Below the pieces are notes generated by a model. That model ran no database searches, was not told the origin of the DNA, and saw only the letters and a list, made by a program, of their open reading frames with translations. From positions 62,001 to 126,000 of the forward strand of contig CAZNLR010000002.1 of the NCBI GenBank assembly GCA_964574215.1: a DNA stretch of 64,000 bases. The letters run 5' to 3'. Below, piece after piece: positions 36,808 through 44,399 of this stretch; position 1 is the first letter of the stretch; each line of letters starts with the position of its first letter. The translations under genes were made by a program, and so were the position numbers. This DNA comes from GCA-2725625 sp964574215 (GTDB lineage: Bacteria; Pseudomonadota; Alphaproteobacteria; Rhodospirillales; UBA2165).

Positions 36808-37884
36808 ATGGGCCAAAATGAATCCAACCCGCCGCCTCAAAATTTAAGCGGGCGTCTGTTAAAATGGTATGACCGGAACCGTCGCCGCTTGCCGTGGCGG
36901 GCGCTTCCCGGCGAAAAGCCGGACCCCTATCGGGTCTGGTTAAGCGAAATCATGCTCCAGCAGACGACAGTCGCTACCGTCAAATCCTATTATGATTATT
37001 TTCTCGACCGCTGGCCGACGATCAAAGATTTGGGAGCGGCCGATCTGGACCAGGTGCTGCATGCCTGGCAGGGGCTGGGCTATTACGCCAGGGCGCGCAA
37101 CCTCCACAAATGCGCCCAGGCCGTCGTCGGCGACTATAATGGTGTCTTTCCGCAAGAAGAAAAGACGTTGCTGGGTTTGCCGGGCATCGGGCCATACACC
37201 GCCGCCGCCATTGCGGCCATCGCCTTTGATGTGAAGGCGACGCCCGTTGACGGAAATTTCGAGCGGGTCATGGCGCGCCTGTTTCAAGTGGAAGAAGCCT
37301 TACCCAAAGCCAAACCTGAACTGCGCCACCTGGCTGAAAATATGACGCCGGAGGCCAGGGTTGGGGACTACGTCCAGGCGGTGATGGATTTGGGCGCTAC
37401 CATTTGCACACCCCGGAAACCAAAATGTGATCTCTGCCCGTGGCGTCCGGCTTGCCCGGTTGGCGGAACCGAACAGGCGGAAAATTATCCCAAGCGTATC
37501 CGGGCAAAAAGCAAACCGGTGCGACGTGGCGTCGTTTTCTGGATTATCGATCCGTCGGGCAGGGTTTTGCTGCGGCGCCGCGATGAAAAGGGCTTGCTGG
37601 GCGGTATGATCGAAGTACCGTCCACCGATTGGCGGGAGAAATCCTGGACGATGGCAGCGGCTGTGAAAATGGCGCCAGTATCCAGTGACTGGCGGAAACT
37701 GCCCGGCATCGTGCGTCATACGTTTACCCATTTTCATCTCGAGTTGGAGGTGCTGGCTGGATCGGTACCCAAAGCTGACGACGCGCCGGGTTTTTGGTGC
37801 CCGCCCGATGAATTCGACGACCAGGCGCTGCCCACAGTCATGAAAAAAGTGGTTGCCCACGCTACCAAAGACGAAATTATCTGA
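36808..37884 (+). CDS. mutY: A/G-specific adenine DNA glycosylase
   Basis: Removes adenine mispaired with 8-oxoguanine. It has 358 residues from ATG 36808; ATG 36778 is an alternative and neither has a clear ribosome binding site. The helix-hairpin-helix LPGIGPYTAAAIAAIAF and the catalytic residues in LSEIMLQQTTV (Glu) and TPVDGNFERVMARL (Asp) are present. The iron-sulfur cluster pattern C-X6-C-X2-C-X5-C is seen in CTPRKPKCDLCPWRPAC. A C-terminal NUDIX-like domain from about residue 240 recognises 8-oxoG. Confidence 0.95.
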   Translation: MGQNESNPPPQNLSGRLLKWYDRNRRRLPWRALPGEKPDPYRVWLSEIMLQQTTVATVKSYYDYFLDRWPTIKDLGAADLDQVLHAWQGLGYYARARNLHKCAQAVVGDYNGVFPQEEKTLLGLPGIGPYTAAAIAAIAFDVKATPVDGNFERVMARLFQVEEALPKAKPELRHLAENMTPEARVGDYVQAVMDLGATICTPRKPKCDLCPWRPACPVGGTEQAENYPKRIRAKSKPVRRGVVFWIIDPSGRVLLRRRDEKGLLGGMIEVPSTDWREKSWTMAAAVKMAPVSSDWRKLPGIVRHTFTHFHLELEVLAGSVPKADDAPGFWCPPDEFDDQALPTVMKKVVAHATKDEII

Positions 37885-39099
37885 TCAGGCGGTGACGCTG
37901 ATGGTCGCGCCGGCGACCGCCCTGGCGGAGGCGTTGGTCGCGCCGAAGTCTTCATTATCCTGGGAAAGCATGATGCTCATAATCAGGGTGTTGCCCCGGC
38001 TGGCCAGCAGGGCGAAATCGAAGGAAGCGATTTCGAACTCCAGTTGGGTCGCCAGCAGTTCCGCCTGGGCTTCACTTTGCAGATCCTCAATTTCCTCGGC
38101 GATTTGTTTGTCCAATCCGGCGATCTGGCTGGCGAACACCGACGCCCGCGATTCCAGGGTGGCCTGGGCGTTGAGAAAATCAGCCTGGGTCAGCAGGATC
38201 AGGGATTCCGCCTCGTCCAGATCATCCTTGGCCTGATCGATGGAGGCCTGGTTGTCGAAGTCGGAATAAATCCAGGCGTCAAGCAGGCCCAGTCCGCCCG
38301 ACGTCACCGTACCGGTGACATTGGTGGCACCGGACGTATCAAAATCGATGGCGCCCGTGGAGGCATCGTAGCTGTTGAGAGTGAGATCCGTGACGGTATC
38401 CGATACGCCGGTCGGGCTGCCCGGATAGGCCGTATATTCGGCCAACGTGCCGACGGCTTCCTCCGAGATGGCGAAGCCGGTGTCCGATAGCCAATATTCG
38501 CCGCCGCCGTCGATAATGTAGTAGTCGGTGCCGAGATAGACGCCATCCACCTGCAACGTGTCGCCCGTCGAATTGTAAGGCGCAAACAAGGTTTGGGTCT
38601 GGTGAGACGTGCGGGAGAAGGATTCGATCAGGTTCTTTTGAAAATACAGACCATTGTCTTCAACGGAATCGGATGCCGCGCTCGCCAACTGATTAATTTT
38701 TCTCAGTTTGTTGTCCCATTCGACGGAAACTTCAGCGGCGGTAAGATCACCGGCTTCAAGGTCGGTAAGCTGCTGCTGCAAATAGTCCACATGGTTTTTA
38801 AGATATTGAAATTGGTCGAGCGCCTTGGAAATGACGCCGATCGCTTCGTTCACCCGTTCTTTTCTATCGATCAGTTGCGATTGTTCGCGCAACAATTTGT
38901 CGGCAATGGCGGTAGTGTTCGAGGCGCCCAGATTGGCCAGCGCCTTGTCAATTCGCGACGCGAAGATTTTTTCGATGCTTCTGGCAGCCGTCAATTGGGC
39001 GTTGCCGCCCCTTTGTATGAGTGCGTGCCCAATAGCCGTATTGCCGCCGGTGATGGTGCCGACGATACTGGCTGATGGACTAAAAGCTTCGATTGCCAT
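37885..39099 (-). CDS. Flagellin-like protein of unknown function
   Basis: A 404-residue product from an ATG preceded by AGGAGG. It has no signal peptide, no membrane helix and no cysteine. The layout is helix-sheet-helix. An N-terminal helical region (about 1-165) has heptads such as ALDQFQYLKNHVDYLQQQL. A Thr/Gly/Asp-rich beta region (about 170-290) follows, then a C-terminal coiled coil (about 295-385) ending AELLATQLEFEIASFDFALL. This mirrors flagellin and hook-associated proteins, whose helical ends form the filament core. I cannot assign it to a named family and see no flagellar gene nearby. It could be a secreted filament protein or a T3SS/flagellar export substrate. Its stop directly abuts the mutY stop region. 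Confidence 0.7.
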   Translation of the reverse strand: MAIEAFSPSASIVGTITGGNTAIGHALIQRGGNAQLTAARSIEKIFASRIDKALANLGASNTTAIADKLLREQSQLIDRKERVNEAIGVISKALDQFQYLKNHVDYLQQQLTDLEAGDLTAAEVSVEWDNKLRKINQLASAASDSVEDNGLYFQKNLIESFSRTSHQTQTLFAPYNSTGDTLQVDGVYLGTDYYIIDGGGEYWLSDTGFAISEEAVGTLAEYTAYPGSPTGVSDTVTDLTLNSYDASTGAIDFDTSGATNVTGTVTSGGLGLLDAWIYSDFDNQASIDQAKDDLDEAESLILLTQADFLNAQATLESRASVFASQIAGLDKQIAEEIEDLQSEAQAELLATQLEFEIASFDFALLASRGNTLIMSIMLSQDNEDFGATNASARAVAGATISVTA

Positions 39100-39340
39100 T
39101 GGTTTCCGACCTCCTGTCGGCACGCAATGTAATGATCACACGCACCGGGCCGAGACCTTCTATCTCATTCGGGATTGGCCCGTTTCTTAACGATTTGTTA
39201 AGTATTACCAGAAATCTGGGCAAAATTCAATCTATCGGCTATGTTGGAGCGTGCGACAGCACCTTGAAAATCACGGACAAATACCCAACTATAAAATGGT
39301 AAAAGAGTCTGATTTTAATTAGGCAAAATGGGAAGATTGA

Positions 39341-39658
39341 ATGTCTTCAAAATCGATATTCGATGACAGGCGTGTTGGCGAAGAACGGCGTCAACCGGAA
39401 CCGGAGGCCGAACTACCGAAAAAGGCTGAACCGGAACGGCGGCAATCCACCGACCGGCGTGGGTGGCCGCATGGACTCATCCTCAGAACATCCGAATCCT
39501 ATCAGGTGCTGGAAGATTGGCTGGATGAAAATTGCCAGGGAAAATGGGGGCTCGGTCTGGAAGATATGGACGATGCTCTGGCGTTGAAGAGCTTTAAAAT
39601 CATGTTTGAGGATGAGGCGGATAAATCCCGGTTTGCCGCCAGGTTTTCGCGCCGCTGA
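39341..39658 (+). CDS. Small basic/acidic protein of unknown function
   Basis: A 105-residue product. The first 40 residues are highly charged with repeated Arg pairs (DDRRVGEERRQPE, ERRQSTDRRGWPHG) and look disordered. The second half is predicted compact and acidic (YQVLEDWLDENCQGKWGLGLEDM) and ends FAARFSRR. Arg pairs of this kind occur before PilZ domains, but no PilZ body follows. It is convergent with the next gene, which ends one base away. Confidence 0.55.
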   Translation: MSSKSIFDDRRVGEERRQPEPEAELPKKAEPERRQSTDRRGWPHGLILRTSESYQVLEDWLDENCQGKWGLGLEDMDDALALKSFKIMFEDEADKSRFAARFSRR

Positions 39659-39659
39659 A

Positions 39660-40004
39660 TCAAGTATTCGACACAAATGACGGATTGTTCAGCGACATAT
39701 CAAAAGATATTTTTCCGTCCATAAACTTCGCTGTTTTTGTGGATTTTCGGGAAACCGGAATTTTGGTCTCGATGCAGAAGTTGATAAGGGCTGATAAAAT
39801 TTCATTTTCGCCCATCGGCACGTAGGACTGCACACCGTCTTTTTCCTGGATGCCGACATCGATTTCCAATGGTTTATCTTGGGTCACGCTATAGCTGACA
39901 ACGAAACCTTTCGGCAGCGAACTGTCCCCGCTTTGAGCGAAGACATTCAGCACAGCCTGGAATTCATACTGTTCCATTATTATTCTGCGTACTTCGATCG
40001 CCAT
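39660..40004 (-). CDS. Small protein of unknown function
   Basis: A 114-residue product from ATG 40004; a longer in-frame start 32 codons upstream looks non-coding. No signal peptide or membrane segment. I recognise no family. GDSSLPKGFVVSYSVTQDKPL in the middle and a mixed alpha/beta pattern are all that can be seen. Its start region (AACCAATGGCGATCGAAG) is nearly identical to that of the flagellin-like gene at 37885-39099, hinting at shared control or recent sequence exchange. Confidence 0.6.
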   Translation of the reverse strand: MAIEVRRIIMEQYEFQAVLNVFAQSGDSSLPKGFVVSYSVTQDKPLEIDVGIQEKDGVQSYVPMGENEILSALINFCIETKIPVSRKSTKTAKFMDGKISFDMSLNNPSFVSNT

Positions 40005-40220
40005 TGGTTGCCTGCGTTTCCGGTCACATAAAGCGGTAAAAGGATTTGGGCCATTGCCCTTTTTAGTCGCGTTTCCGTTGGTGAACTTCCGGCGGCACAC
40101 TATCGATTGAAGAGGACAGTGGAAAGGGTGAAATGCGATTCCGGCTATATTAAACTGTTGATTTCATCGGATTCGGTGGAGATTATTTAACCAGCATGCT
40201 TCTACATTCTTGAACTGGAG

Positions 40221-41060
40221 ATGGGTATTACAAAAAAGTTCGACGGCCGGTCCCTGGCGGACTACGCGGCGGCAGGTGTGGAAACGGTGCCGGGGATGCT
40301 GCAAAGCGGATCGGTTTCAGTCATCTGGTCGATTCTGGAATTGCAGGATGCCTTCGGCGTCACCGGTCCCGTGGCCGAGATCGGCGTATTCAAAGGACGG
40401 TTGTTCATTCTTTTGTGTCATGGATTGAACGATGGGGAACGGGCATTCGCCATTGACATCTTCGGTCAACCGCCCGGCTCGGACGCGGATATGAAGAAGG
40501 ATTTCGAGCAGAACCTATCCCGTTTCGGGTTGGATGAAGGCTCGGTCGATATTCTGACCGCCGACAGCGGAACCTTAACCGGGGAAGACCTTGCCGCCAG
40601 GTTCGGTGGTCTAACGATCAGATTGTTCAGTGTCGACGGTGATCACAGTCTGGCCGCCGTTTCCCACGATCTGCATTTGGCCCGCCAAACGTTAAACCCC
40701 GGCGGTGTCATCATCGCCGACGATTTGTTCAACCCCTGGTATCCGACAGTGACGGAAGCTGTTTATGATTTTTTCAAATCCTCCGGACCGGACGGTCCCG
40801 ACGATCTGGAGCCTATTGCCTTTATCGCCGCCAACGGACCCGTAGAGACCGGTGCCGCTAAATTGCTGATCGCCCGCAACAGTCACGCCGCGAAATACAA
40901 AGCAGGTCTGAAATTACTCAATCAGACGGATCTTAAACATTGTGATGCTTTTGCCGGACATGCTGACGTTCCCACGTTTTACTTTTCCGGCCAGCCTCAA
41001 AAAAATTCTCTCGACGGTGCCGTGAGAGAGATTTTGGATGAAATCGTCGCCGGATTATAA
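40221..41060 (+). CDS. Class I SAM-dependent methyltransferase
   Basis: A 279-residue cytoplasmic protein. Motif I is VAEIGVFKGRLFILLC (SAM-binding loop), followed by AFAIDIFGQP and an acidic loop SVDGDHSLAAVSHDL. LNPGGVIIADDLFNPWYP resembles the Methyltransf_24/macrocin O-methyltransferase type, in which the Asp residues bind metal. The target is unknown. GGAG touches the ATG with no spacing, so the true start could lie slightly downstream. It stands between unrelated small genes. Confidence 0.8.
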   Translation: MGITKKFDGRSLADYAAAGVETVPGMLQSGSVSVIWSILELQDAFGVTGPVAEIGVFKGRLFILLCHGLNDGERAFAIDIFGQPPGSDADMKKDFEQNLSRFGLDEGSVDILTADSGTLTGEDLAARFGGLTIRLFSVDGDHSLAAVSHDLHLARQTLNPGGVIIADDLFNPWYPTVTEAVYDFFKSSGPDGPDDLEPIAFIAANGPVETGAAKLLIARNSHAAKYKAGLKLLNQTDLKHCDAFAGHADVPTFYFSGQPQKNSLDGAVREILDEIVAGL

Positions 41061-41068
41061 AACGCCGA

Positions 41069-41587
41069 TCAATTGTCGGTGGATATGAGCCTGCCTTTGT
41101 ACCGGGCCACATAATAGTTTTTGTCGGGCGTCCAATAACATTGCTCTTGGTCCGGGGCTACCTTCACGAAGTTCGCCTGCGGCGTCATTTTGTAATGCTG
41201 GGTGCATCCCAGGAAGTCGACGGCGAAGCCGGTGCTGGTTCGAACGATGGAACCTATCTCATCGCCATCGACTGTAATTTGCGGCCGCGTTCTCAAGAAA
41301 CAATGACCGATCCGGTTGCCGCGGCAGGTGGTTTCCTCGCTGTCCGACACCTTGACGTGATAGATGATGTCCTCGACCACCAGAAAGCCGTCGTCGTCCA
41401 GCATTCGGCAGTCATCGTCAGGCGGTATTTTGCTGTGGGCGAATTCGCATTGGAACCAGACTTCCGCTTTGACCGGTTCTTTTTCGGCGCCGACGCCCGG
41501 CCACGGCCACAGGGTCCCCGTAACAATCATGGTTACCCCTGTAAACAGGCAGGACAACCATCGAATATGTTTCTGTTTCCGCGTCAT
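41069..41587 (-). CDS. Exported Cys-containing protein of unknown function
   Basis: A 172-residue product with a signal peptide or single membrane anchor (LSCLFTGVTMIVTGTLWPWP). The exported part has five or six Cys (FQCEF, DDCRM, TTCRGNRIGHCF, GCTQHY, QCYWTP), likely forming disulfides. No known domain recognised. It is convergent with the methyltransferase gene, nine bases away. Confidence 0.62.
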   Translation of the reverse strand: MTRKQKHIRWLSCLFTGVTMIVTGTLWPWPGVGAEKEPVKAEVWFQCEFAHSKIPPDDDCRMLDDDGFLVVEDIIYHVKVSDSEETTCRGNRIGHCFLRTRPQITVDGDEIGSIVRTSTGFAVDFLGCTQHYKMTPQANFVKVAPDQEQCYWTPDKNYYVARYKGRLISTDN

Positions 41588-41708
41588 TTTTTCTCGTTTT
41601 TATCCTGCTTTTCGCCACTGGAATATTCTTCGATCTTTGATTCTTATAATAGATTCAAAGTCTTGTCATATTTAAGGCGTCATCGGCAACGCAATTATTC
41701 ACCTTTAG

Positions 41709-41828
41709 TGATATTTCAGATAAATCAATTTTTAATACTATAATATTTTTAAAACCATAAAAAATAGCAGAATATCTTGCAATAACGTAGAAGATCATAT
41801 AAGTAATTGGGATTACTGATATTTCAGA
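41709..41828. promoter_or_regulatory. 12-base direct repeats before the GntR gene
   Basis: TGATATTTCAGA occurs identically at 41709-41720 and 41817-41828, the second just before the GntR start codon. A TATAAT at 41739-41744, with TTCAGA 18 bases upstream, could be the promoter. An autoregulatory operator is possible but unproven. Confidence 0.4.
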
Positions 41829-41832
41829 ATTT

Positions 41833-42516
41833 ATGAATATGTTGGATAGTAGCAATTTAGATAATGGCTCCGGACTGATCCGGGATGGTGTGTACGGTAA
41901 AATCCGGACCGATATCCTGACCTGCGATCTGGCGCCCGGGTCCCGCGTTTTCGAAAACGATCTGGCGGAACGCTACGGCGTCAGCAAGTCACCGGTGCGG
42001 GACGCTTTGCTGCGTCTGCAGGAACAGGGGCTGGTAGAGGTTTTGCCGCGCAAAGGCTATTTGATCCGACCCATTTCCCTGGCCGACGCCAAAGACCTCT
42101 ACGAAATGCGGTTGCTGCTGGAGAAATCCTGCATTCGCCGAGCGTGCGAATTCGCCACCGACGAAGAACTGGCGGAAATGGACAGGTTCCGCACGGTGTC
42201 CAACGACGGCAGTTTGGCGGAATGGATCGGCTACAACCGGGACTTCCACCGGGCCATCGCCACCTGTTCGGGCAATGCCCGCATGGCCAAAATGTCGGAA
42301 GAGGTAATCGATCAGTTCGACCGGCTGACCTTCATGGGCGTATCCAATCTGCGCACCGAAATGCTGTCCGATAAGTTGGTTGAGGAACATTGCGAAATCA
42401 TTGATGCCTTACAGGCGCGCGATCGCTCAAAAGCGACCGGCCTGATTACGCGGCACATCAAGAAATCACAAAAACGGCTTTTTGCGGTGTTGGAAAACCC
42501 GCCAATCGTCGAATGA
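41833..42516 (+). CDS. GntR-family regulator, FadR/FCD subfamily
   Basis: A 227-residue transcription factor. The N-terminal winged helix-turn-helix (about 15-80) contains ENDLAERYGVSKSPVRDAL and LVEVLPRKGYLI. The C-terminal all-helical FCD domain (about 90-215) has metal-binding features such as FHRAIATCSGN and EEHCEIIDAL with well-placed Asp/His. FCD regulators usually sense carboxylates or aromatic acids. It precedes the molybdenum hydroxylase genes, so it probably controls them. A long palindromic element starts at its stop codon. Confidence 0.92.
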   Translation: MNMLDSSNLDNGSGLIRDGVYGKIRTDILTCDLAPGSRVFENDLAERYGVSKSPVRDALLRLQEQGLVEVLPRKGYLIRPISLADAKDLYEMRLLLEKSCIRRACEFATDEELAEMDRFRTVSNDGSLAEWIGYNRDFHRAIATCSGNARMAKMSEEVIDQFDRLTFMGVSNLRTEMLSDKLVEEHCEIIDALQARDRSKATGLITRHIKKSQKRLFAVLENPPIVE

Positions 42517-42575
42517 AAAAAGTGTACCAGGAATACTTTCGCCAATTTTCGCAAAAGTATTCCTGGTACACTTTT
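42517..42575. repeat. Long palindromic element, copy 2
   Basis: Bases 42518-42542 pair with 42551-42575 with one mismatch around an eight-base loop, with an A run before and a T run after. The arm AAAAGTGTACCAGGAATACTTT matches copy 1 at 17961-18020 almost exactly, 24.5 kb away. Here it lies between two co-directional genes and overlaps the end of the GntR gene, so it may terminate GntR mRNA and insulate the hydroxylase genes. Confidence 0.9.
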
Positions 42576-42617
42576 CAAAACGAACAAAAAGATAGACATC
42601 AGGAGAAGAATAAAAAG

Positions 42618-42992
42618 ATGGTTCAAGGTACGCTCAAGGGACGTTTCGTAGAAATCACCGAACAAGGTGGTCCCGAAGTGATGCAGGTCAATACAGTCGA
42701 TTTCCCAGCTCCCTGTGAAGGCGAGGTATTGATCCGGCAACAGGCCTTGGGCATGAATTTCCTCGATGTTTATCACCGCTCCGGCGCTTACCAAATTCCG
42801 CTGCCTTCGGGGATAGGTACGGAAGCCGCTGGAGTGGTCGAAGCCGTAGGCCCCGGTGTCACCGACGTCAAGGAAGGTGACCTGGTGGCCTACGGCGGCG
42901 GTTTGCCGGCCGGCCGCTTTATCCCCATCCCGGAAGGGGTGAGCAATGAAGTAGCCGGCAAGACCAAAGGCCCGACCCTGATTACAATTTAA
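42618..42992 (+). pseudogene. Truncated NADPH:quinone reductase (MDR family) remnant
   Basis: A 124-residue product corresponding to the N-terminal GroES-like domain of a zinc-independent quinone reductase (ITEQGGPEVMQV, GMNFLDVYHRSGAYQIPLPS, GTEAAGVVEAVG). Full-length relatives have about 325 residues. The segment that normally reads AYAEY...VPA between GLPAG and the IPIPEGVS motif is missing. After SNEVAG the sequence leaves the family and stops, so the whole nucleotide-binding domain is gone. The start at ATG 42618 follows AGGAG. The remnant keeps its reading frame and sits directly before the hydroxylase operon. Confidence 0.72.
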
Positions 42993-43016
42993 ATTTTATT
43001 GAAGGAGAGGTGCGTT

Positions 43017-43880
43017 TTGAAACCTTTCGATTTTTTTCAACCGGAAACCGCCGATGCGGCCGTTGACGCCCTGGCGGCACACAGCCCCAATGTGCGGATA
43101 TTGGCGGGCGGTACCGATGCCGTGGTTGATCTGAAACATGTGCCGGAGTCTCCGGGGCTGGTGGTGGATGTATCCCGGCTGCGGGAACTCAAGGGAATCG
43201 AACTTACCGATGCAGGTCTCCGTATCGGTGCGGCTGTCACCCATACGGAAATCATGCAAGACGCGTTGATCAAGGAACACGCCCCGGCAATGATCGACGC
43301 CGCCCACACGGTCGGCGCCGTGCAGACAAGAAATCTGGGTACGCTAGGTGGTAATCTCGTGACCTGTGTGCCCTCTATGGACAGTGGGCCGACCCTGATG
43401 GCATTGGAGGCCGAAGTGACGGTCGTGGGCCCCACGGGTAAGCGGTCCATGCCGTTGGATGAGTTTTTCGTCGGCCCCCGCAAGACGATCCTTGAAAAGG
43501 ACGAGCTCTTGCTGGAGATCGTGGTGCCCAAATCAAACCTCGGCAAACCGGCGAGCTTCATCAAGTTCGGTCTCCGCAAGGGCCAGGCTTTGGCGCTGGT
43601 CAACGCCGCGTCGGCATTGTGGATCGAAGACGGCAAATTAAAGGACGTAAGAATATCATTGGGCGCCGTCGCGCCGGTGGTGATCCGGGCATCCAAGGCG
43701 GAAGCCGTGTTGGAAGGTCAACCGGTGACGGAAAAGCTGATCGACGAAGCCGCCAAGATCGCCGTGACGGAAGCCAAGCCCATTGACGATTTTCGGGCGT
43801 CCAAGGAATACCGGAACGACCTAATCGAAGTCGGCGTCAGGCGTACCCTCAAGGCCGCCATCGACGCCGCCAGTATATAG
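43017..43880 (+). CDS. Molybdenum hydroxylase FAD-binding subunit
   Basis: Medium subunit of a xanthine-dehydrogenase-family enzyme, carrying electrons from the FeS clusters to FAD. It has 287 residues from TTG 43017, preceded by GGAGAGG; an upstream in-frame TTG overlaps that ribosome site and is rejected. FAD-binding motifs ILAGGTDAVVDL near residue 30 and TRNLGTLGGNLVTCVPSMDSGP near residue 105 are present. The extra [4Fe-4S] insertion of 4-hydroxybenzoyl-CoA reductase is absent. First intact gene of a four-gene operon. Confidence 0.92.
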   Translation: MKPFDFFQPETADAAVDALAAHSPNVRILAGGTDAVVDLKHVPESPGLVVDVSRLRELKGIELTDAGLRIGAAVTHTEIMQDALIKEHAPAMIDAAHTVGAVQTRNLGTLGGNLVTCVPSMDSGPTLMALEAEVTVVGPTGKRSMPLDEFFVGPRKTILEKDELLLEIVVPKSNLGKPASFIKFGLRKGQALALVNAASALWIEDGKLKDVRISLGAVAPVVIRASKAEAVLEGQPVTEKLIDEAAKIAVTEAKPIDDFRASKEYRNDLIEVGVRRTLKAAIDAASI

Positions 43881-43892
43881 TGGAGAGGACCA

Positions 43893-44378
43893 GTGGCTGA
43901 AATAACGATTACGGTAAACGGCGAGGAAAAAACCGCTTCGGTGCCCTCGGAAACCACCCTCCTCAAATTATTGCGTGAGGAGTTGTACCTGACCGGAGCC
44001 AAGCTGGGCTGCGACGTCGGCGATTGCGGCGCCTGTACGGTTTTGGTGGACGGCATGGCCGTGAACGCATGCCTCATGCTCGCCGGGCAGGCCCATGGCA
44101 GAGAGGTGCTGACCATCGAGGGGTTGGCGGATTCCCAAAAATTTCACCCCTTGCAGAAAGCTTTTGAAGATCTGGGTTCGCTGCAATGCGGTTTCTGCGG
44201 ACCGGGGATGATCCTGTCCGCTAAATACCTCATCGACACCAACCCGAACCCCAGCGTCGACGATATCAAAGACGCCCTGTCAGGCAATCTCTGCCGGTGC
44301 ACGGGCTATACCAAGATCATTGAAGGCGTTGTCGATGCCTGCAAGGAAATTGCCGGCGCTTCCGAACAGGCTGCCTAA
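43893..44378 (+). CDS. Molybdenum hydroxylase [2Fe-2S] subunit
   Basis: Small subunit with two [2Fe-2S] clusters. It has 161 residues from a GTG start preceded by GGAGAGG. The N-terminal plant-ferredoxin-type cluster is in GCDVGDCGACTVLVDG. The C-terminal helical cluster domain has LQCGFCGPGM and GNLCRCTGYTKI. Twelve bases separate it from the FAD subunit gene. The family is unambiguous; the substrate is not. Confidence 0.95.
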   Translation: MAEITITVNGEEKTASVPSETTLLKLLREELYLTGAKLGCDVGDCGACTVLVDGMAVNACLMLAGQAHGREVLTIEGLADSQKFHPLQKAFEDLGSLQCGFCGPGMILSAKYLIDTNPNPSVDDIKDALSGNLCRCTGYTKIIEGVVDACKEIAGASEQAA

Positions 44379-44399
44379 GGGGGATTAAGGAGCAAGACG

